Positions 19,172 to 28,014 of a stretch of DNA of 64,000 nucleotides are shown one piece after another; position 1 is the first letter of the stretch; every line of letters starts with the position of its first letter. The stretch is from Streptomyces sp. R41 (GTDB lineage Bacteria; Actinomycetota; Actinomycetes; Streptomycetales; Streptomycetaceae): assembly GCF_041053055.1 (NCBI RefSeq), contig NZ_CP163443.1, forward strand, positions 4,881,001 through 4,945,000. The letters run 5' to 3'. Below the pieces are notes generated by a model. It had not been told where the DNA came from, ran no database searches, and was given only the letters and a program-made list of their open reading frames with translations. Position numbers and translations under genes: made by a program.

Positions 19172-19205
19172 CAAGGTCTACACCACGTGAGTGGACTAGA
19201 CCTCT
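19172..19205. promoter_or_regulatory. two DasR-responsive-element-like operators
   Basis: CAAGGTCTACACCACG (19172-19187) and AGTGGACTAGACCTCT (19190-19205) match the known dre pattern A-C/G-TGGTCTAGACCA-G/C-T at 12-14 of 16 positions. They lie between the divergent lipoprotein and nagK genes, 29 bp before nagK. DasR repression relieved by GlcNAc-6-P or GlcN-6-P is established for nag genes in Streptomyces. Confidence 0.8.
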
Positions 19206-19233
19206 CCTGGGGTAAGGGGCGACACTGTCCCCC

Positions 19234-20184
19234 GTGAGACATGTCATCGCCCTCGATGTGGGCGGCACCGGGATGAAGGCCGCCCTCGTGAGGGCAGACG
19301 GCGAGCTGCTCCATCAAGCCCGCCGGGCGACCGGCCGGGAGCGCGGTCCGCAGGCCGTCGTCGAGACGATCCTCGGCTTCGCCGCCGAGCTGCGCGGGTA
19401 CGGCGAGCAGCGCTTCGGCGAGCCCGCGTCGGCCGCCGGAGTCGCCGTCCCCGGCATCGTCGACGCCGCGCAGGGCATCGCCGTGTACTCGGCCAACCTC
19501 GGCTGGCGCGATGTCCCGCTGCGCCGGCTGCTCGGCGACCGGCTGGGCGGCGTGCCCGTCGCACTCGGCCACGACGTGCGCACGGGCGGGCTCGCCGAGG
19601 GCCGCATCGGCGCGGGGCAGGGCGCGGACCGTTTCCTGTTCGTCCCCCTCGGTACCGGCATCGCGGGCGCCATCGGCATCGACGGCGGCGTCGAGGAGGG
19701 CGCGCACGGCTTCGCGGGCGAGATCGGTCATGTCGTCGTACGCCCCGGAGGGACCCCGTGTCCGTGCGGGCAGCGTGGCTGTCTGGAGCGGTACGCGTCC
19801 GCGGCGGCGGTCAGCCAGGCCTGGGCCGGGGCGTCCGGCGATCCGGAGGCGGACGCGGCGGACTGCGCGAAGGCCGTGGAGTCCGGGGATCCGCGAGCTG
19901 CAGCCGTCTGGCAGGAGGCCGTCGACGCGCTCGCCGACGGGCTCGTCACCGCGCTCACCCTGCTGGACCCGCGCACCCTGATCATCGGTGGCGGTCTGGC
20001 GGAGGCGGGGGAAACCTTGTTCACACCGCTGCGGGCCGCCGTCGAGCGGCGCGTCACCTTCCAGAAGCTGCCGTCCCTCGTACCGGCGGCCCTCGGGGAC
20101 ACGGCCGGCTGCCTGGGCGCGGGCCTGCTGGCCTGGGATCTACTCGAAAACGACATCACCGACCGCTCGGAGGTAACCACCTGA
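19234..20184 (+). CDS. nagK: ROK-family sugar kinase, probable N-acetylglucosamine kinase
   Basis: A 316-residue cytosolic kinase. The N-terminal ATP-binding DVGGTGMKAAL (8-18) and ROK zinc motif (H166, then CPCGQRGC at 176-183) are intact, and no HTH domain is present, so it is an enzyme rather than a ROK repressor. Its stop overlaps the nagA start by one base (TGATG), so the two form an operon. With NagA next to it and DasR boxes upstream, GlcNAc is the likely substrate. A glucokinase activity cannot be excluded. Confidence 0.85.
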   Translation: MRHVIALDVGGTGMKAALVRADGELLHQARRATGRERGPQAVVETILGFAAELRGYGEQRFGEPASAAGVAVPGIVDAAQGIAVYSANLGWRDVPLRRLLGDRLGGVPVALGHDVRTGGLAEGRIGAGQGADRFLFVPLGTGIAGAIGIDGGVEEGAHGFAGEIGHVVVRPGGTPCPCGQRGCLERYASAAAVSQAWAGASGDPEADAADCAKAVESGDPRAAAVWQEAVDALADGLVTALTLLDPRTLIIGGGLAEAGETLFTPLRAAVERRVTFQKLPSLVPAALGDTAGCLGAGLLAWDLLENDITDRSEVTT

Positions 20185-21329
20185 TGGCCCCTAGCAAGGT
20201 TCTCGCCGGCGCCCGGGTGGTCCTGCCCACCGGGATCGTGGACGGCGGCCGCGTGATCGTCGACGGCGCGCGGATCGCTGGAAGCGCCCCCACCGAGACG
20301 GAGACGGTCGATCTGTCGGGCCACTGGCTGGTGCCCGGCTTCGTCGACATGCACAACCACGGCGGCGGAGGCGCGTCCTTCACCTCCGGGACCGTCGAGG
20401 AGGTCCTCCAGGGCGTCCACACGCACCGGCTGCACGGCACCACGACGGTCGTCGCCTCGACCGTCACCGGCGACATGCACGGTCTTGCCGAGCGCGCCGG
20501 GCTGCTGTCCGAGCTGGCCGAGCAGGGCGACATCGCGGGCATCCACTTCGAGGGCCCGTTCATCTCCCCGTGCCGCAAGGGCGCGCACTCCGAGGAGCTG
20601 CTGCGCGACCCGGACCCGGCGGAGGTCCGCAAGCTGATCGACGCGGCGCGCGGCCGGGCCAAGATGGTCACCCTCGCCACCGAACTGCCGGGCGGCATCG
20701 ACTCCGTACGCCTGCTGGCCGAGCACGGGGTGATCGCGGCGATCGGGCACACCGACGCGACGTACGAGCAGACGCAGGAGGCCATCGACGCGGGAGCGAC
20801 CGTGGCGACGCACCTGTTCAACGCGATGCCGGCGCTCGGCCACCGCGCCCCGGGCCCCATCGCCGCCCTCCTGGAGGACGAGCGGATCACGGTCGAGCTG
20901 ATCAACGACGGCACGCATCTGCACCCGGCCTCCCTGGAGCTGGCGTTCCATCACGCGGGCCGGAACCGGGTCGCGTTCATCACCGACGCCATGGACGCGG
21001 CGGGCTTCGGCGACGGCCGCTACATGCTCGGCCCGCTGGAGGTCGACGTGGCGGACGGCGTCGCCCGCCTCGTGGAGGGCGGTTCGATCGCGGGCTCGAC
21101 GCTCACGCTCGACCGCGCCTTCCAGCGCGCGGTGACGATCGACAGGCTGCCGGTCGAGGACGTCGTGGCGGCCCTCTCCGCCAACCCCGCGCGCCTGCTC
21201 GGCGTGTACGACAAGGTGGGCTCGCTGGAGCCGGGCAAGGACGCCGACCTGGTGGTCCTCGACGCCGACTTCGGGCTCAAGGGCGTGATGCGCAGGGGCG
21301 AATGGGTGGTCGATCCCCAACTGGGCTGA
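20184..21329 (+). CDS. nagA: N-acetylglucosamine-6-phosphate deacetylase
   Basis: An amidohydrolase of 381 residues converting GlcNAc-6-P to GlcN-6-P and acetate. Metal ligands are visible in VDMHNH (H57, H59), HFEGPFISP, IGHTDATY and ITDAMDAAG; the ATHLFNAMPAL segment is family-typical. GGAGG lies 9 nt before the ATG, inside nagK. It is the meeting point of MurNAc (murQ) and GlcNAc (nagK) catabolism, and its product GlcN-6-P is a DasR effector. A hairpin terminator follows at 21390. Confidence 0.95.
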   Translation: MAPSKVLAGARVVLPTGIVDGGRVIVDGARIAGSAPTETETVDLSGHWLVPGFVDMHNHGGGGASFTSGTVEEVLQGVHTHRLHGTTTVVASTVTGDMHGLAERAGLLSELAEQGDIAGIHFEGPFISPCRKGAHSEELLRDPDPAEVRKLIDAARGRAKMVTLATELPGGIDSVRLLAEHGVIAAIGHTDATYEQTQEAIDAGATVATHLFNAMPALGHRAPGPIAALLEDERITVELINDGTHLHPASLELAFHHAGRNRVAFITDAMDAAGFGDGRYMLGPLEVDVADGVARLVEGGSIAGSTLTLDRAFQRAVTIDRLPVEDVVAALSANPARLLGVYDKVGSLEPGKDADLVVLDADFGLKGVMRRGEWVVDPQLG

Positions 21330-21389
21330 TTGGTCCCCCGCCGACGTACGGCGGATGACTACCGACGTACAACAATTGACTGTTCAAGC

Positions 21390-21425
21390 ACGGCGGTTGG
21401 CCCGCGGGACTGGGCCGACCGCCGT
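21390..21425. terminator. nagA terminator
   Basis: ACGGCGGTTGGCC (21390-21402) pairs, with one G-U, with GGCCGACCGCCGT (21413-21425). Confidence 0.65.
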
Positions 21426-21514
21426 TGTCTTTGGCATGATCGAGCCTCCGGAACAACCGGTAAGCGCATACGCGGCGTCTACTTCATGATTCTCTTCGGG
21501 GGAGGTCGGCCCAG

Positions 21515-22444
21515 GTGATCCTCACGGTCACGCTGAACACCGCTCTCGACATCACCTACCGCATACGGTCCCTGCGGCCGCACACCTCGCATCGGGTGAC
21601 CGAGGTGACCGAACGCCCGGGCGGCAAGGGCCTGAACGTGGCCCGGGTGCTCGCCGCCCTCGGTCACGAGGTGACGGTCACGGGCTTCACGGGCGGCGCG
21701 ACCGGCCGCGCGGTGCAGGACCAACTCACGCACACACCAGGCGTGGTGGACGCGCTGATCCCGGTGACGGGATCGACGCGCCGCACGATAGCGGTCGTCG
21801 ACGCGACGACGGGTGACACGACTCAGCTCAACGAACCCGGCCCGGAGATCACCCCGGCCGAGTGGGCGGCCTTCCAGGAGGCGTACGAGGTGCTGCTGCG
21901 CTCCGCCTCGGCGGTGGCCCTGTGCGGCAGCCTGCCGCCGGGGGTGCCGGTGGGCGCGTACGCGGGGCTCGTCCGCACGGCCCGCGCGGCGGCCGTCCCG
22001 GTCCTCCTCGACACCAGCGGCGAACCACTGCGCCGCGGGGTCGCGGCGCGCCCCGACATCGTCAAGCCGAACGCCGACGAACTCGCCGAACTCACCGGCT
22101 CCCACGACCCGTTGCAGGCCACCAGGGACGCCCGCAGACGCGGCGCCCACACGGTCGTGGCCTCCCTGGGCGCGGAAGGCCTCCTCGCCGCCAACGCGGA
22201 GGGCCGCTGGCGCGCCACCCCACCGCACCGCGTCCACGGCAACCCAACAGGCGCAGGCGACTCGGCGGTCGCCGGCCTGCTGTCGGGCCTGGTCGAGCAC
22301 CTGCCGTGGCCGGACCGCCTCGCCCGCGCCGTCGCCCTGTCCGCGGCGACCGTACTGGCCCCCACAGCAGGCGAGTTCGATCACGCGGCGTACGAGACCC
22401 TGCTCGACCAGATAGCGGTGACTGGGGACGCTACGGCGGCGTGA
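21515..22444 (+). CDS. PfkB-family hexose-phosphate kinase (1-phosphofructokinase-like)
   Basis: A 309-residue ribokinase-fold kinase. ERPGGKGLNVARVLAALG (about 32-49) is PfkB signature 1, and NPTGAGDSAVAGLLSGL near the C-terminus is signature 2 with the catalytic Asp in GAGD. The LNTALDITY opening is typical of FruK, LacC and tagatose-6-P kinases. It lies downstream of nagA after a terminator, and starts at GTG with GGGGGAGG about 11 nt before it. Substrate could be fructose-1-P, tagatose-6-P or a related sugar phosphate. No fru PTS gene is adjacent. Confidence 0.85.
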   Translation: MILTVTLNTALDITYRIRSLRPHTSHRVTEVTERPGGKGLNVARVLAALGHEVTVTGFTGGATGRAVQDQLTHTPGVVDALIPVTGSTRRTIAVVDATTGDTTQLNEPGPEITPAEWAAFQEAYEVLLRSASAVALCGSLPPGVPVGAYAGLVRTARAAAVPVLLDTSGEPLRRGVAARPDIVKPNADELAELTGSHDPLQATRDARRRGAHTVVASLGAEGLLAANAEGRWRATPPHRVHGNPTGAGDSAVAGLLSGLVEHLPWPDRLARAVALSAATVLAPTAGEFDHAAYETLLDQIAVTGDATAA

Positions 22445-22474
22445 GAAGAGAAAGGGCCGCGGCGAATCGCACCG

Positions 22475-23428
22475 TCAGCCCTTCTGGAGCCACACCTGGT
22501 CGAGGAAGGCGTTGCACTGGTTTCCCTGGCCGCAGGAGATCTCCAGAACATTGGTGCCCTTGGTCAACGTCACAGGGGCCCAAGTGGACTGCCAGCCCTT
22601 CTCCCAGTCGCCCTCGGGCGAGAGGATGAAGTTCTTCATCCCCAGAGGCTGCGTGTTGGCCTTGCCGTTGACCGACAGCGTCGCGTTGGCATCCACACCG
22701 GGGATGTCGTAACGCACATACAGCCGGTAGGAACCGGCCTTCTCGATGCCACTGACGGTCCACGTGACCTTGGCGCCGACCTGGTTGAGGCCCGTCACAT
22801 AGATTCCACCGTCGGCGTTCGCGCCCTTGACGTCGGATGCCGTGGTCACACCGGTCCCCAGGTTCAACGCCTTCGCGTCGATCTTGGGCAGGTCCCCTTC
22901 ACTCGCGGCACTGCTGGTGCTCGACTGGCTCGGCTCCGCGCTCTGGGACGTCGACGGGGTCGAGCCCGCCTGGTCGCCGCTCTTGTCGTCGTCCGAGTTG
23001 CCGCCGAGCATCGCCACACCGATGCCGATCACGACCGCCGCGACCACGGCGATCGCGCCGATGAGGAGGCCCTTGGTGTTGGGGCCGCGGCCGCGGCCCC
23101 CGCCGTCGCCGGGCAGCGGCTGCCGGGTGGTGGGCGCGCCGCCCACCGTCTCGGGGGCGGCGTAGTGCGCGTTCGGCTGGCCGTACGTCTGCTGCTGCGG
23201 GACCTGGCCGTACTGCGCGGTCGGCGCCTGCTGGCCGTACTGCGCGGTCGGGGCCGGCTGGCCGTACTGGCGCTCACCGACCGCCCGCACCCGGTTGACC
23301 GAGCCGGGGTAGCCGTAGCCGCCGCCTCCACTGGGCGGGGTGGCTCCGTTGGCCTGACCATCGGCGTAGAGATAGCCGAACGGGTCGTCGTCCTCGGGCG
23401 TGCTCGCGCCGTTGTTGCCGGGCGTCAT
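22475..23428 (-). CDS. membrane-anchored carbohydrate-binding (CBM35/CBM6-like) protein
   Basis: A 317-residue protein in three parts. Residues 1-130 are a cytoplasmic Gly/Gln/Tyr-rich low-complexity segment with repeated (P)TAQYGQ units. About 135-158 is one transmembrane helix (LLIGAIAVVAAVVIGIGVAML). After a Ser/Thr linker, about 195-317 is an extracellular beta-sandwich (DVKGANADGGIYVTGLNQVGAKVTWTV, SYRLYVRYDIPG, NVLEISCGQGNQCNAFLDQVWL) that looks like a CBM35/CBM6 module with a disulfide. No catalytic domain is present. It may sense or tether wall or chitin-like polysaccharide. This is convergent with the PfkB gene. Confidence 0.75.
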   Translation of the reverse strand: MTPGNNGASTPEDDDPFGYLYADGQANGATPPSGGGGYGYPGSVNRVRAVGERQYGQPAPTAQYGQQAPTAQYGQVPQQQTYGQPNAHYAAPETVGGAPTTRQPLPGDGGGRGRGPNTKGLLIGAIAVVAAVVIGIGVAMLGGNSDDDKSGDQAGSTPSTSQSAEPSQSSTSSAASEGDLPKIDAKALNLGTGVTTASDVKGANADGGIYVTGLNQVGAKVTWTVSGIEKAGSYRLYVRYDIPGVDANATLSVNGKANTQPLGMKNFILSPEGDWEKGWQSTWAPVTLTKGTNVLEISCGQGNQCNAFLDQVWLQKG

Positions 23429-23547
23429 CCCTTGGTCTCCTCAACAGGTGCGGGTTACGAATGCGGTACACGGATGAATGGCGAGCCTACCCGCTCCAGC
23501 GGGGCCAAACGGGTGGCCTTCACCGCATCAACCCACTGACCTGCTCT

Positions 23548-25254
23548 TTATCCCGCACGCCTGTGCGCTTTGGGACGAGACCGTTTCTCGACGTACATCC
23601 GTTCGTCAGCGGATTTCAACACCTCGTCCGCCGTCATGCCGCAGTGTGCCCACCCGATGCCGAAGCTGGCGCCCACGCGGACCGCCCGTCCGTCGACCCG
23701 GATGGGCGGAATGATCGCGTTCCGCAGCCGTACGGCGAGGTCCTGGGCGTCGGCGCGGCCGAGCCCGTCGGCGAGCACCACGAACTCGTCGCCGCCGAGC
23801 CGGGCCACCGTGTCGCCGTCCCGGACGCCGCTGGTGAGCCGCCTGGCCACCTCGATGAGAACCGCGTCACCCGCGTTGTGCCCGAACCGGTCGTTGATCG
23901 ACTTGAAGCCGTCGAGATCGCAGAAGAGCACCGCGAGCCCCTTGGTGCCGTCGTCCGTCTCGCCCTCGGGCGCGATCGTGTGCACGTGGTGATCGAAGGC
24001 GTCGTACGCCTCGGAGTCGGACCGGAAGTCGAAACCGTGGCCGTTGCCGTCGTACGCGGGATGCCCGTTCCCCTCGTACGCCGCGCCCGGCAGCTCCGCG
24101 TACTGCCCGTGCCCGTAGGCCGCGTCCAGGGAGGCGACCGCGCCGGGCGGCAGGGACTGCGGACGCTGACAGAGGCGGGCGCTGAGCCGGGAGCGCAGCT
24201 CGGCCGAGTTCGGCAGGCCGGTGAGCGCGTCGTGCGAGGCGCGGTGGGCGAGCTGCAGCTCGCGGCGCTTGCGCTCCTCGATGTCCTCGACGTGGGTGAG
24301 CAGGAAGCGAGGGCCGTCGGCGGCGTCCGCGACGACGGAGTTGCGCAGGTGGACCCAGACATACGTGCCGTCGCGGCGGCCGAGCCGCAGCTCGGCCCGC
24401 CCACCCTCGGCGGACGTCCTGAGCAGGGTGCCGATGTCCTCGGGGTGCACGAGGTCGGAGAAGGAGTAACGGCGCATCGCGGAGGCGGGTCGGCCGAGGA
24501 GACGGCACAGGGCGTCGTTCGTCCGCAGGATGCGGCCGTGCTGGTCGCCGCCCATCTCGGCGATCGCCATGCCGGACGGGGCGTACTCGAAGGCCTGGCG
24601 GAAGGACTCCTCGCTGGCGCGCAGGGCCTGCTGCTCGCGCTCCAGCCTGACCAGGGCGCGCTGCATGTTCGCGCGTAGACGCGCGTTGCTGATGGCGATG
24701 GCGGCCTGGAAGGCGTACATCTGGAGCGCCTCACGGCCCCACGCGCCCGGCCGCCGGCCGTTGCGCGGCCGGTCCACGGACAGGACGCCGATCAGCTCAC
24801 CGCAGGCGGCGCCGGACACACCCGGGGTGTACATGGGCGCGAAGAGACGGTCGGAGGGGTGCCACTCGTCCTCGAAGCGGGGCGCGGGACCGTCGGTGTA
24901 CCACTGCGGTACGTCGTCCTCGTCGAGGACCCAGCCCTCGGTGTGCGGTATGAACCTGAGGTCGCCCCAGGCCTCGCCCATGTTCAGCCGGCGGTCCCAG
25001 GAGGCGCGTGAGCCGACGCGGCCGGTGATCAGGGCCTCGGCGGCGGAGTTGCCGGCGAGCGCGGCGACCACGAGGTCGCCGTCCGGACGTACGAGGTTGA
25101 CACACGCCAGCTCGTAGCCGAGGCCGGTGACCACGCCGTCGGCGACGGTCTGCAGCGTGTCGGCCAGGCTGCGGGCGGTGTTCATGTCCGCCATCACCTG
25201 ATGCAGCTGCCGCAGGGTCGCAAGACGGACGTAGGGCTCCGACTCGGTCTCCAT
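23548..25254 (-). CDS. cdgB: GAF-PAS-GGDEF diguanylate cyclase, CdgB type
   Basis: A 568-residue cytosolic cyclic-di-GMP synthase. A GAF domain spans about 20-175, PAS with PAC about 195-315 (SFRQAFEYAPSGMAIAEM, LLTHVEDIEERK), and GGDEF about 325-565. The active site GGDEF is intact, and RDGD ends five residues before it, a canonical product-inhibition I-site. An insertion rich in Gly, Tyr and Asp (about 365-415) separates the first GGDEF helix (HDALTGLPN) from the core. No EAL domain is present. Start ATG 25254 follows GGGGAGGG. A BldD-like box lies 180 bp upstream; the S. coelicolor counterpart is a BldD target controlling development. Confidence 0.92.
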   Translation of the reverse strand: METESEPYVRLATLRQLHQVMADMNTARSLADTLQTVADGVVTGLGYELACVNLVRPDGDLVVAALAGNSAAEALITGRVGSRASWDRRLNMGEAWGDLRFIPHTEGWVLDEDDVPQWYTDGPAPRFEDEWHPSDRLFAPMYTPGVSGAACGELIGVLSVDRPRNGRRPGAWGREALQMYAFQAAIAISNARLRANMQRALVRLEREQQALRASEESFRQAFEYAPSGMAIAEMGGDQHGRILRTNDALCRLLGRPASAMRRYSFSDLVHPEDIGTLLRTSAEGGRAELRLGRRDGTYVWVHLRNSVVADAADGPRFLLTHVEDIEERKRRELQLAHRASHDALTGLPNSAELRSRLSARLCQRPQSLPPGAVASLDAAYGHGQYAELPGAAYEGNGHPAYDGNGHGFDFRSDSEAYDAFDHHVHTIAPEGETDDGTKGLAVLFCDLDGFKSINDRFGHNAGDAVLIEVARRLTSGVRDGDTVARLGGDEFVVLADGLGRADAQDLAVRLRNAIIPPIRVDGRAVRVGASFGIGWAHCGMTADEVLKSADERMYVEKRSRPKAHRRAG

Positions 25255-25432
25255 TCGCCCTCCCCTCGAGACCTCGCAGCAACTCCAGGGTTCTCTCGGC
25301 GTACTAGGTGCTCTTCGGTGCGTGCTCTTCGATGCTCTTCCGCGTACTGCTTGGTAGCTTCGTGCGTAGCGCCTCCGCCACTGAATCACAGCGCGCTGCC
25401 CACTCGGTACACAGGGTCAACAATTTATGGCC

Positions 25433-25452
25433 CCTGTGACTCAAGTCACAGG
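25433..25452. promoter_or_regulatory. BldD-box-like inverted repeat upstream of cdgB
   Basis: CCTGTGACT (25433-25441) is inverted as AGTCACAGG (25444-25452) around CA, in an AT-rich region. GTGAC...GTCAC fits the known BldD half-site pattern AGTGA/TCACC. Confidence 0.65.
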
Positions 25453-25621
25453 TGAACATGAACAATTGAGTGGGGTTTCTGCATTTTCCTCGTGCGATTA
25501 CTGAACGCATAGCGGGGACCTGTGCAGGGACTGTGACTGATTGTGTCCGCCCTTGGTCCTAGGACCAGGTTCGGGCCGAGGTCCGATGTGCCGCCCCGAG
25601 GCCGGAGACTAGCGTCTTGGC

Positions 25622-26185
25622 GTGCTGAAGACTCCCCCTGCCGCTCCACCCTCCGCATCCGTGCATGCTGAGGGGGTGAGCAACGACGAGTTCCGCGCCG
25701 CCATGTCCCGGCTGGCCGCGGGTGTGGTCCTGGTGACCGCGCGCGAGGACGCGCTGGACCCGGACGGCCCCGGCGGCGAGGACGTCGGCATGACCGCGAC
25801 GGCCTTCATGTCCGTCTCCCTGGACCCGCCGCTCGTCCTGGTCAGCCTGCGCGAGGGCTCCCGCATGGACGACCTGCTCGCCGAACAGCCCCTGTGGGCC
25901 GTCTCCGTACTCTCCGAGAGCCAGCGCCACATCGCCGGCCGCTTCGCCATGAAGGGCCGCATCAGCGACCGGCTGCTCTTCGAGGACATCCCCTACGTGC
26001 GCGGCGAGATCGCCGGGGCGCCACTGGTGGGCGGCGCCCTGGCGACCCTGGAGTGCCGCACGGAGCAGCGGTTGGCCGCCGGCGACCACACGCTCGTCAT
26101 CGGCCGCGTTCTTACGGCGCGGGTGCCGAGCGCGGACGGCGGACCGCTGACGTATTTCAAGGGCCGGTACCGGCAGTTGGGGTAG
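25622..26185 (+). CDS. flavin reductase-like FMN-binding protein
   Basis: A 187-residue HpaC/ActVB-type flavin reductase that would supply reduced FMN to a monooxygenase. FRAAMSRLAAGVVLVTAR opens the split-barrel fold, and MTATAFMSVSLDPPLVLVSL is the flavin-phosphate loop. HIAGRFAMKGR and LATLECRTEQRLAAGDHTLVIGRV complete the domain. TAGCGT (25610-25615) sits 6 nt before the GTG and no Shine-Dalgarno is seen, so it is likely leaderless; a second GTG at residue 19 is an alternative start. No partner oxygenase is nearby. Confidence 0.85.
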   Translation: MLKTPPAAPPSASVHAEGVSNDEFRAAMSRLAAGVVLVTAREDALDPDGPGGEDVGMTATAFMSVSLDPPLVLVSLREGSRMDDLLAEQPLWAVSVLSESQRHIAGRFAMKGRISDRLLFEDIPYVRGEIAGAPLVGGALATLECRTEQRLAAGDHTLVIGRVLTARVPSADGGPLTYFKGRYRQLG

Positions 26186-26226
26186 CGGTCCGCAAAGGCC
26201 GATATCGCCAATTGGGGCAGCGGCTC

Positions 26227-27255
26227 CTAGCTCTCCAGGAGCGTCAGGTCCAGTCCGGCCAGCCGCTCCGGGTCGTTGAGGATGTCGATCGCGGCGATCC
26301 TGCCGTGTACGACCGTGAAGGCGAGAACGCCGACCGGGCGCCCCTCGGTGACCACCACGACACCCGCGGCGCCGTTGACGAGGGCGGGCCGCGCGACACG
26401 GGCGAGGTGGGCGAAGCTGCTCGCCCCCGTGGCCACGGCGATGGCCCCGGCCGTCACGCCGCCTTCCGAGCGCGCCACCACATCCGGATCCAGCACCGCC
26501 ACGAGGGCGTCGAAGTCGCCCTCGCGCGCCGCCGCCAGGAACGCGTCGACGACCTCCCGCTGCTGGGCGAGGTCGGGGTCCGGCGCGGGCGCCCCGCCCT
26601 GGACCCGGCGCCGGGCCCGGCTGGCGAGCTGACGGGACGCCGCCGGCGTACGGCCCACGATGGACGCGATCTCCTCGAACGGCACGGCGAACAGGTCGTG
26701 CAGCACGAAGGCGAGCCGCTCGGCGGGTGTCAGTGTCTCCAGTACGACGAGCAGGGCCAGGCCCACCGAGTCGGCGAGCAGCGCCTCCTGCTCGGGGTCG
26801 ATGCCGCTGACGGGACTGATGACGGGCTCCGGCATCCGCACGGGGACATCGCCGGGCTCCGCCAGGGGCTCCTCGCCGCGCGTCCTGCGCGAACGCAGCA
26901 TGTCCAGGCAGACCCGCCCCACGACGGTCGTCAGCCAGCCGCCGAGGTTGTCGACCCGGCTCGCATCGGTCCGGCTGAGCTTGAGCCAGGCCTCCTGCAC
27001 GGCGTCATCGGCCTCGGCGAGCGACCCGAGCATGCGGTAGGCGACGGCGCGCAGATGACTCCGCTGCGATTCGAACCGCTCGGCGAGGAATTCGGCCTCA
27101 TTGCCGCCGGGCGCGCCCGACGCGCCCGGTGCATCCGACGTACCCGGTACATCCGACGTACCCGGTACATCCGACGTACCCGGTACATCCGGCGTACCCG
27201 GCGCATCCGACGTACCCGGCGCATTCGGGGATTCGCTGTCGCTCATGTCGGTCAC
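26227..27255 (-). CDS. ECF RNA polymerase sigma factor with C-terminal SnoaL-like domain (ECF41/SigJ type)
   Basis: A 342-residue sigma factor. Region 2 is about 55-120 (LRAVAYRMLGSLAEADDAVQEAWLKL, then WLTTVVGRVCLDMLR), and region 4 about 165-215 (LETLTPAERLAFVLHDLFAVPFEEIASIVGRTPAASRQLASRARRRV). A SnoaL-like fold (VVDAFLAAAREGDFDALVAVLDPDVV) forms the C-terminal third. In ECF41 this extension acts in place of an anti-sigma factor. The first 50 residues are unusual: a hexapeptide repeat (PGTSDV) encoded by an 18-bp tandem repeat. ECF41 genes usually neighbour a carboxymuconolactone decarboxylase or similar target, and none is seen. Confidence 0.88.
   Translation of the reverse strand: MTDMSDSESPNAPGTSDAPGTPDVPGTSDVPGTSDVPGTSDAPGASGAPGGNEAEFLAERFESQRSHLRAVAYRMLGSLAEADDAVQEAWLKLSRTDASRVDNLGGWLTTVVGRVCLDMLRSRRTRGEEPLAEPGDVPVRMPEPVISPVSGIDPEQEALLADSVGLALLVVLETLTPAERLAFVLHDLFAVPFEEIASIVGRTPAASRQLASRARRRVQGGAPAPDPDLAQQREVVDAFLAAAREGDFDALVAVLDPDVVARSEGGVTAGAIAVATGASSFAHLARVARPALVNGAAGVVVVTEGRPVGVLAFTVVHGRIAAIDILNDPERLAGLDLTLLES
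27113..27226. repeat. 18-bp tandem repeat inside the sigma factor gene
   Basis: Six units of about 18 bp (consensus A/G-CATCCGACGTACCCGG-T/C) start at 27113, 27131, 27149, 27167, 27185 and 27203, with a partial unit at 27221. Three middle units are nearly identical. It encodes the PGTSDV repeats at the N-terminus, and copy-number change would keep the frame. Confidence 0.9.
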
Positions 27256-27354
27256 ATCTCCTCGTCGCGGTCCGTCCCGTCAGTGGTCTGACGGAGCGCG
27301 CGGAAGGAATGTGACAGGGCCGTGGCCCGCGCTGAACGGCTTCCCTGGGATCCC

Positions 27355-27783
27355 TCAGCCCCAGTCGCGCCCGGAGCGGCCGCGCTTGGTGTCGGAGCGC
27401 TGCTTCTTCTCGCGCAGCCGACGTTCGTTGATCCCGCGCGGGATACGGGTGGCCCGGCGGGGCTTGGGCGGCGGGGCGGTGGCCTCGGCGAGCAGGGAGG
27501 CGAGTCGTACGGCCGCGGTCTCCCGGTTGCGCCACTGGGAGCGGTGCTCGGAGGCCTTGACGCTGATCACCCCGTCTACGAGCCGCCCCTCGAGCTTGGC
27601 GAGGGCGCGCTCCTTCCAGACGGGCGGCAGCGCCTCGGTCTTCGCGAGGTCGAACCGCAGCTCGACCTGCGAGTCGCTGGTGTTGACGTGCTGTCCGCCG
27701 GGCCCGCTGGAGCGCGAGAAACGCCACATGAGCTCGGCCTCGGGCAGGGAGACGGAGCCGCGGATGACGTATGGACCGGACAT
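27355..27783 (-). CDS. arfB: alternative ribosome-rescue factor ArfB (YaeJ)
   Basis: A 142-residue peptidyl-tRNA hydrolase that frees stalled ribosomes. It has the release-factor domain with catalytic GGQ in RSSGPGGQHVNTSDSQVELRFDL, and a basic C-terminal tail (PPPKPRRATRIPRGINERRLREKKQRSDTKR) that in ArfB enters the empty mRNA channel. The codon-recognition domains of true release factors are absent. ATG 27783 gives the usual N-terminus MSGPYVIRGSVSLPEAEL. Confidence 0.92.
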   Translation of the reverse strand: MSGPYVIRGSVSLPEAELMWRFSRSSGPGGQHVNTSDSQVELRFDLAKTEALPPVWKERALAKLEGRLVDGVISVKASEHRSQWRNRETAAVRLASLLAEATAPPPKPRRATRIPRGINERRLREKKQRSDTKRGRSGRDWG

Positions 27784-28014
27784 GGGTCCATGGTCGCGTG
27801 CATGACGGGCCCACGTCACCTCGTTTTCAAGGCCGTACGAGAGTGTCGCCCTCGGGTTCCGGTCCCGTACTCACTCCCGCTCTCGGTAAAGAAGGCCCAT
27901 CGGTAAAGAAAGTAAAGAGACCAGGAACCTCGGGTACCCCTCTCGGCGTTCATAGGGGTACCGGTAGCTTCGTCCCCAGTACGAAGCCCGTACGCAACGA
28001 GGGAAGGACTCCCA

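Noticed and set aside
19080..19731. Longer N-terminus for the sugar-binding lipoprotein
   Set aside because: The open frame continues upstream into nagK antisense, but the signal peptide with lipobox and a Shine-Dalgarno fix the start at GTG 19080, beyond the DasR boxes.
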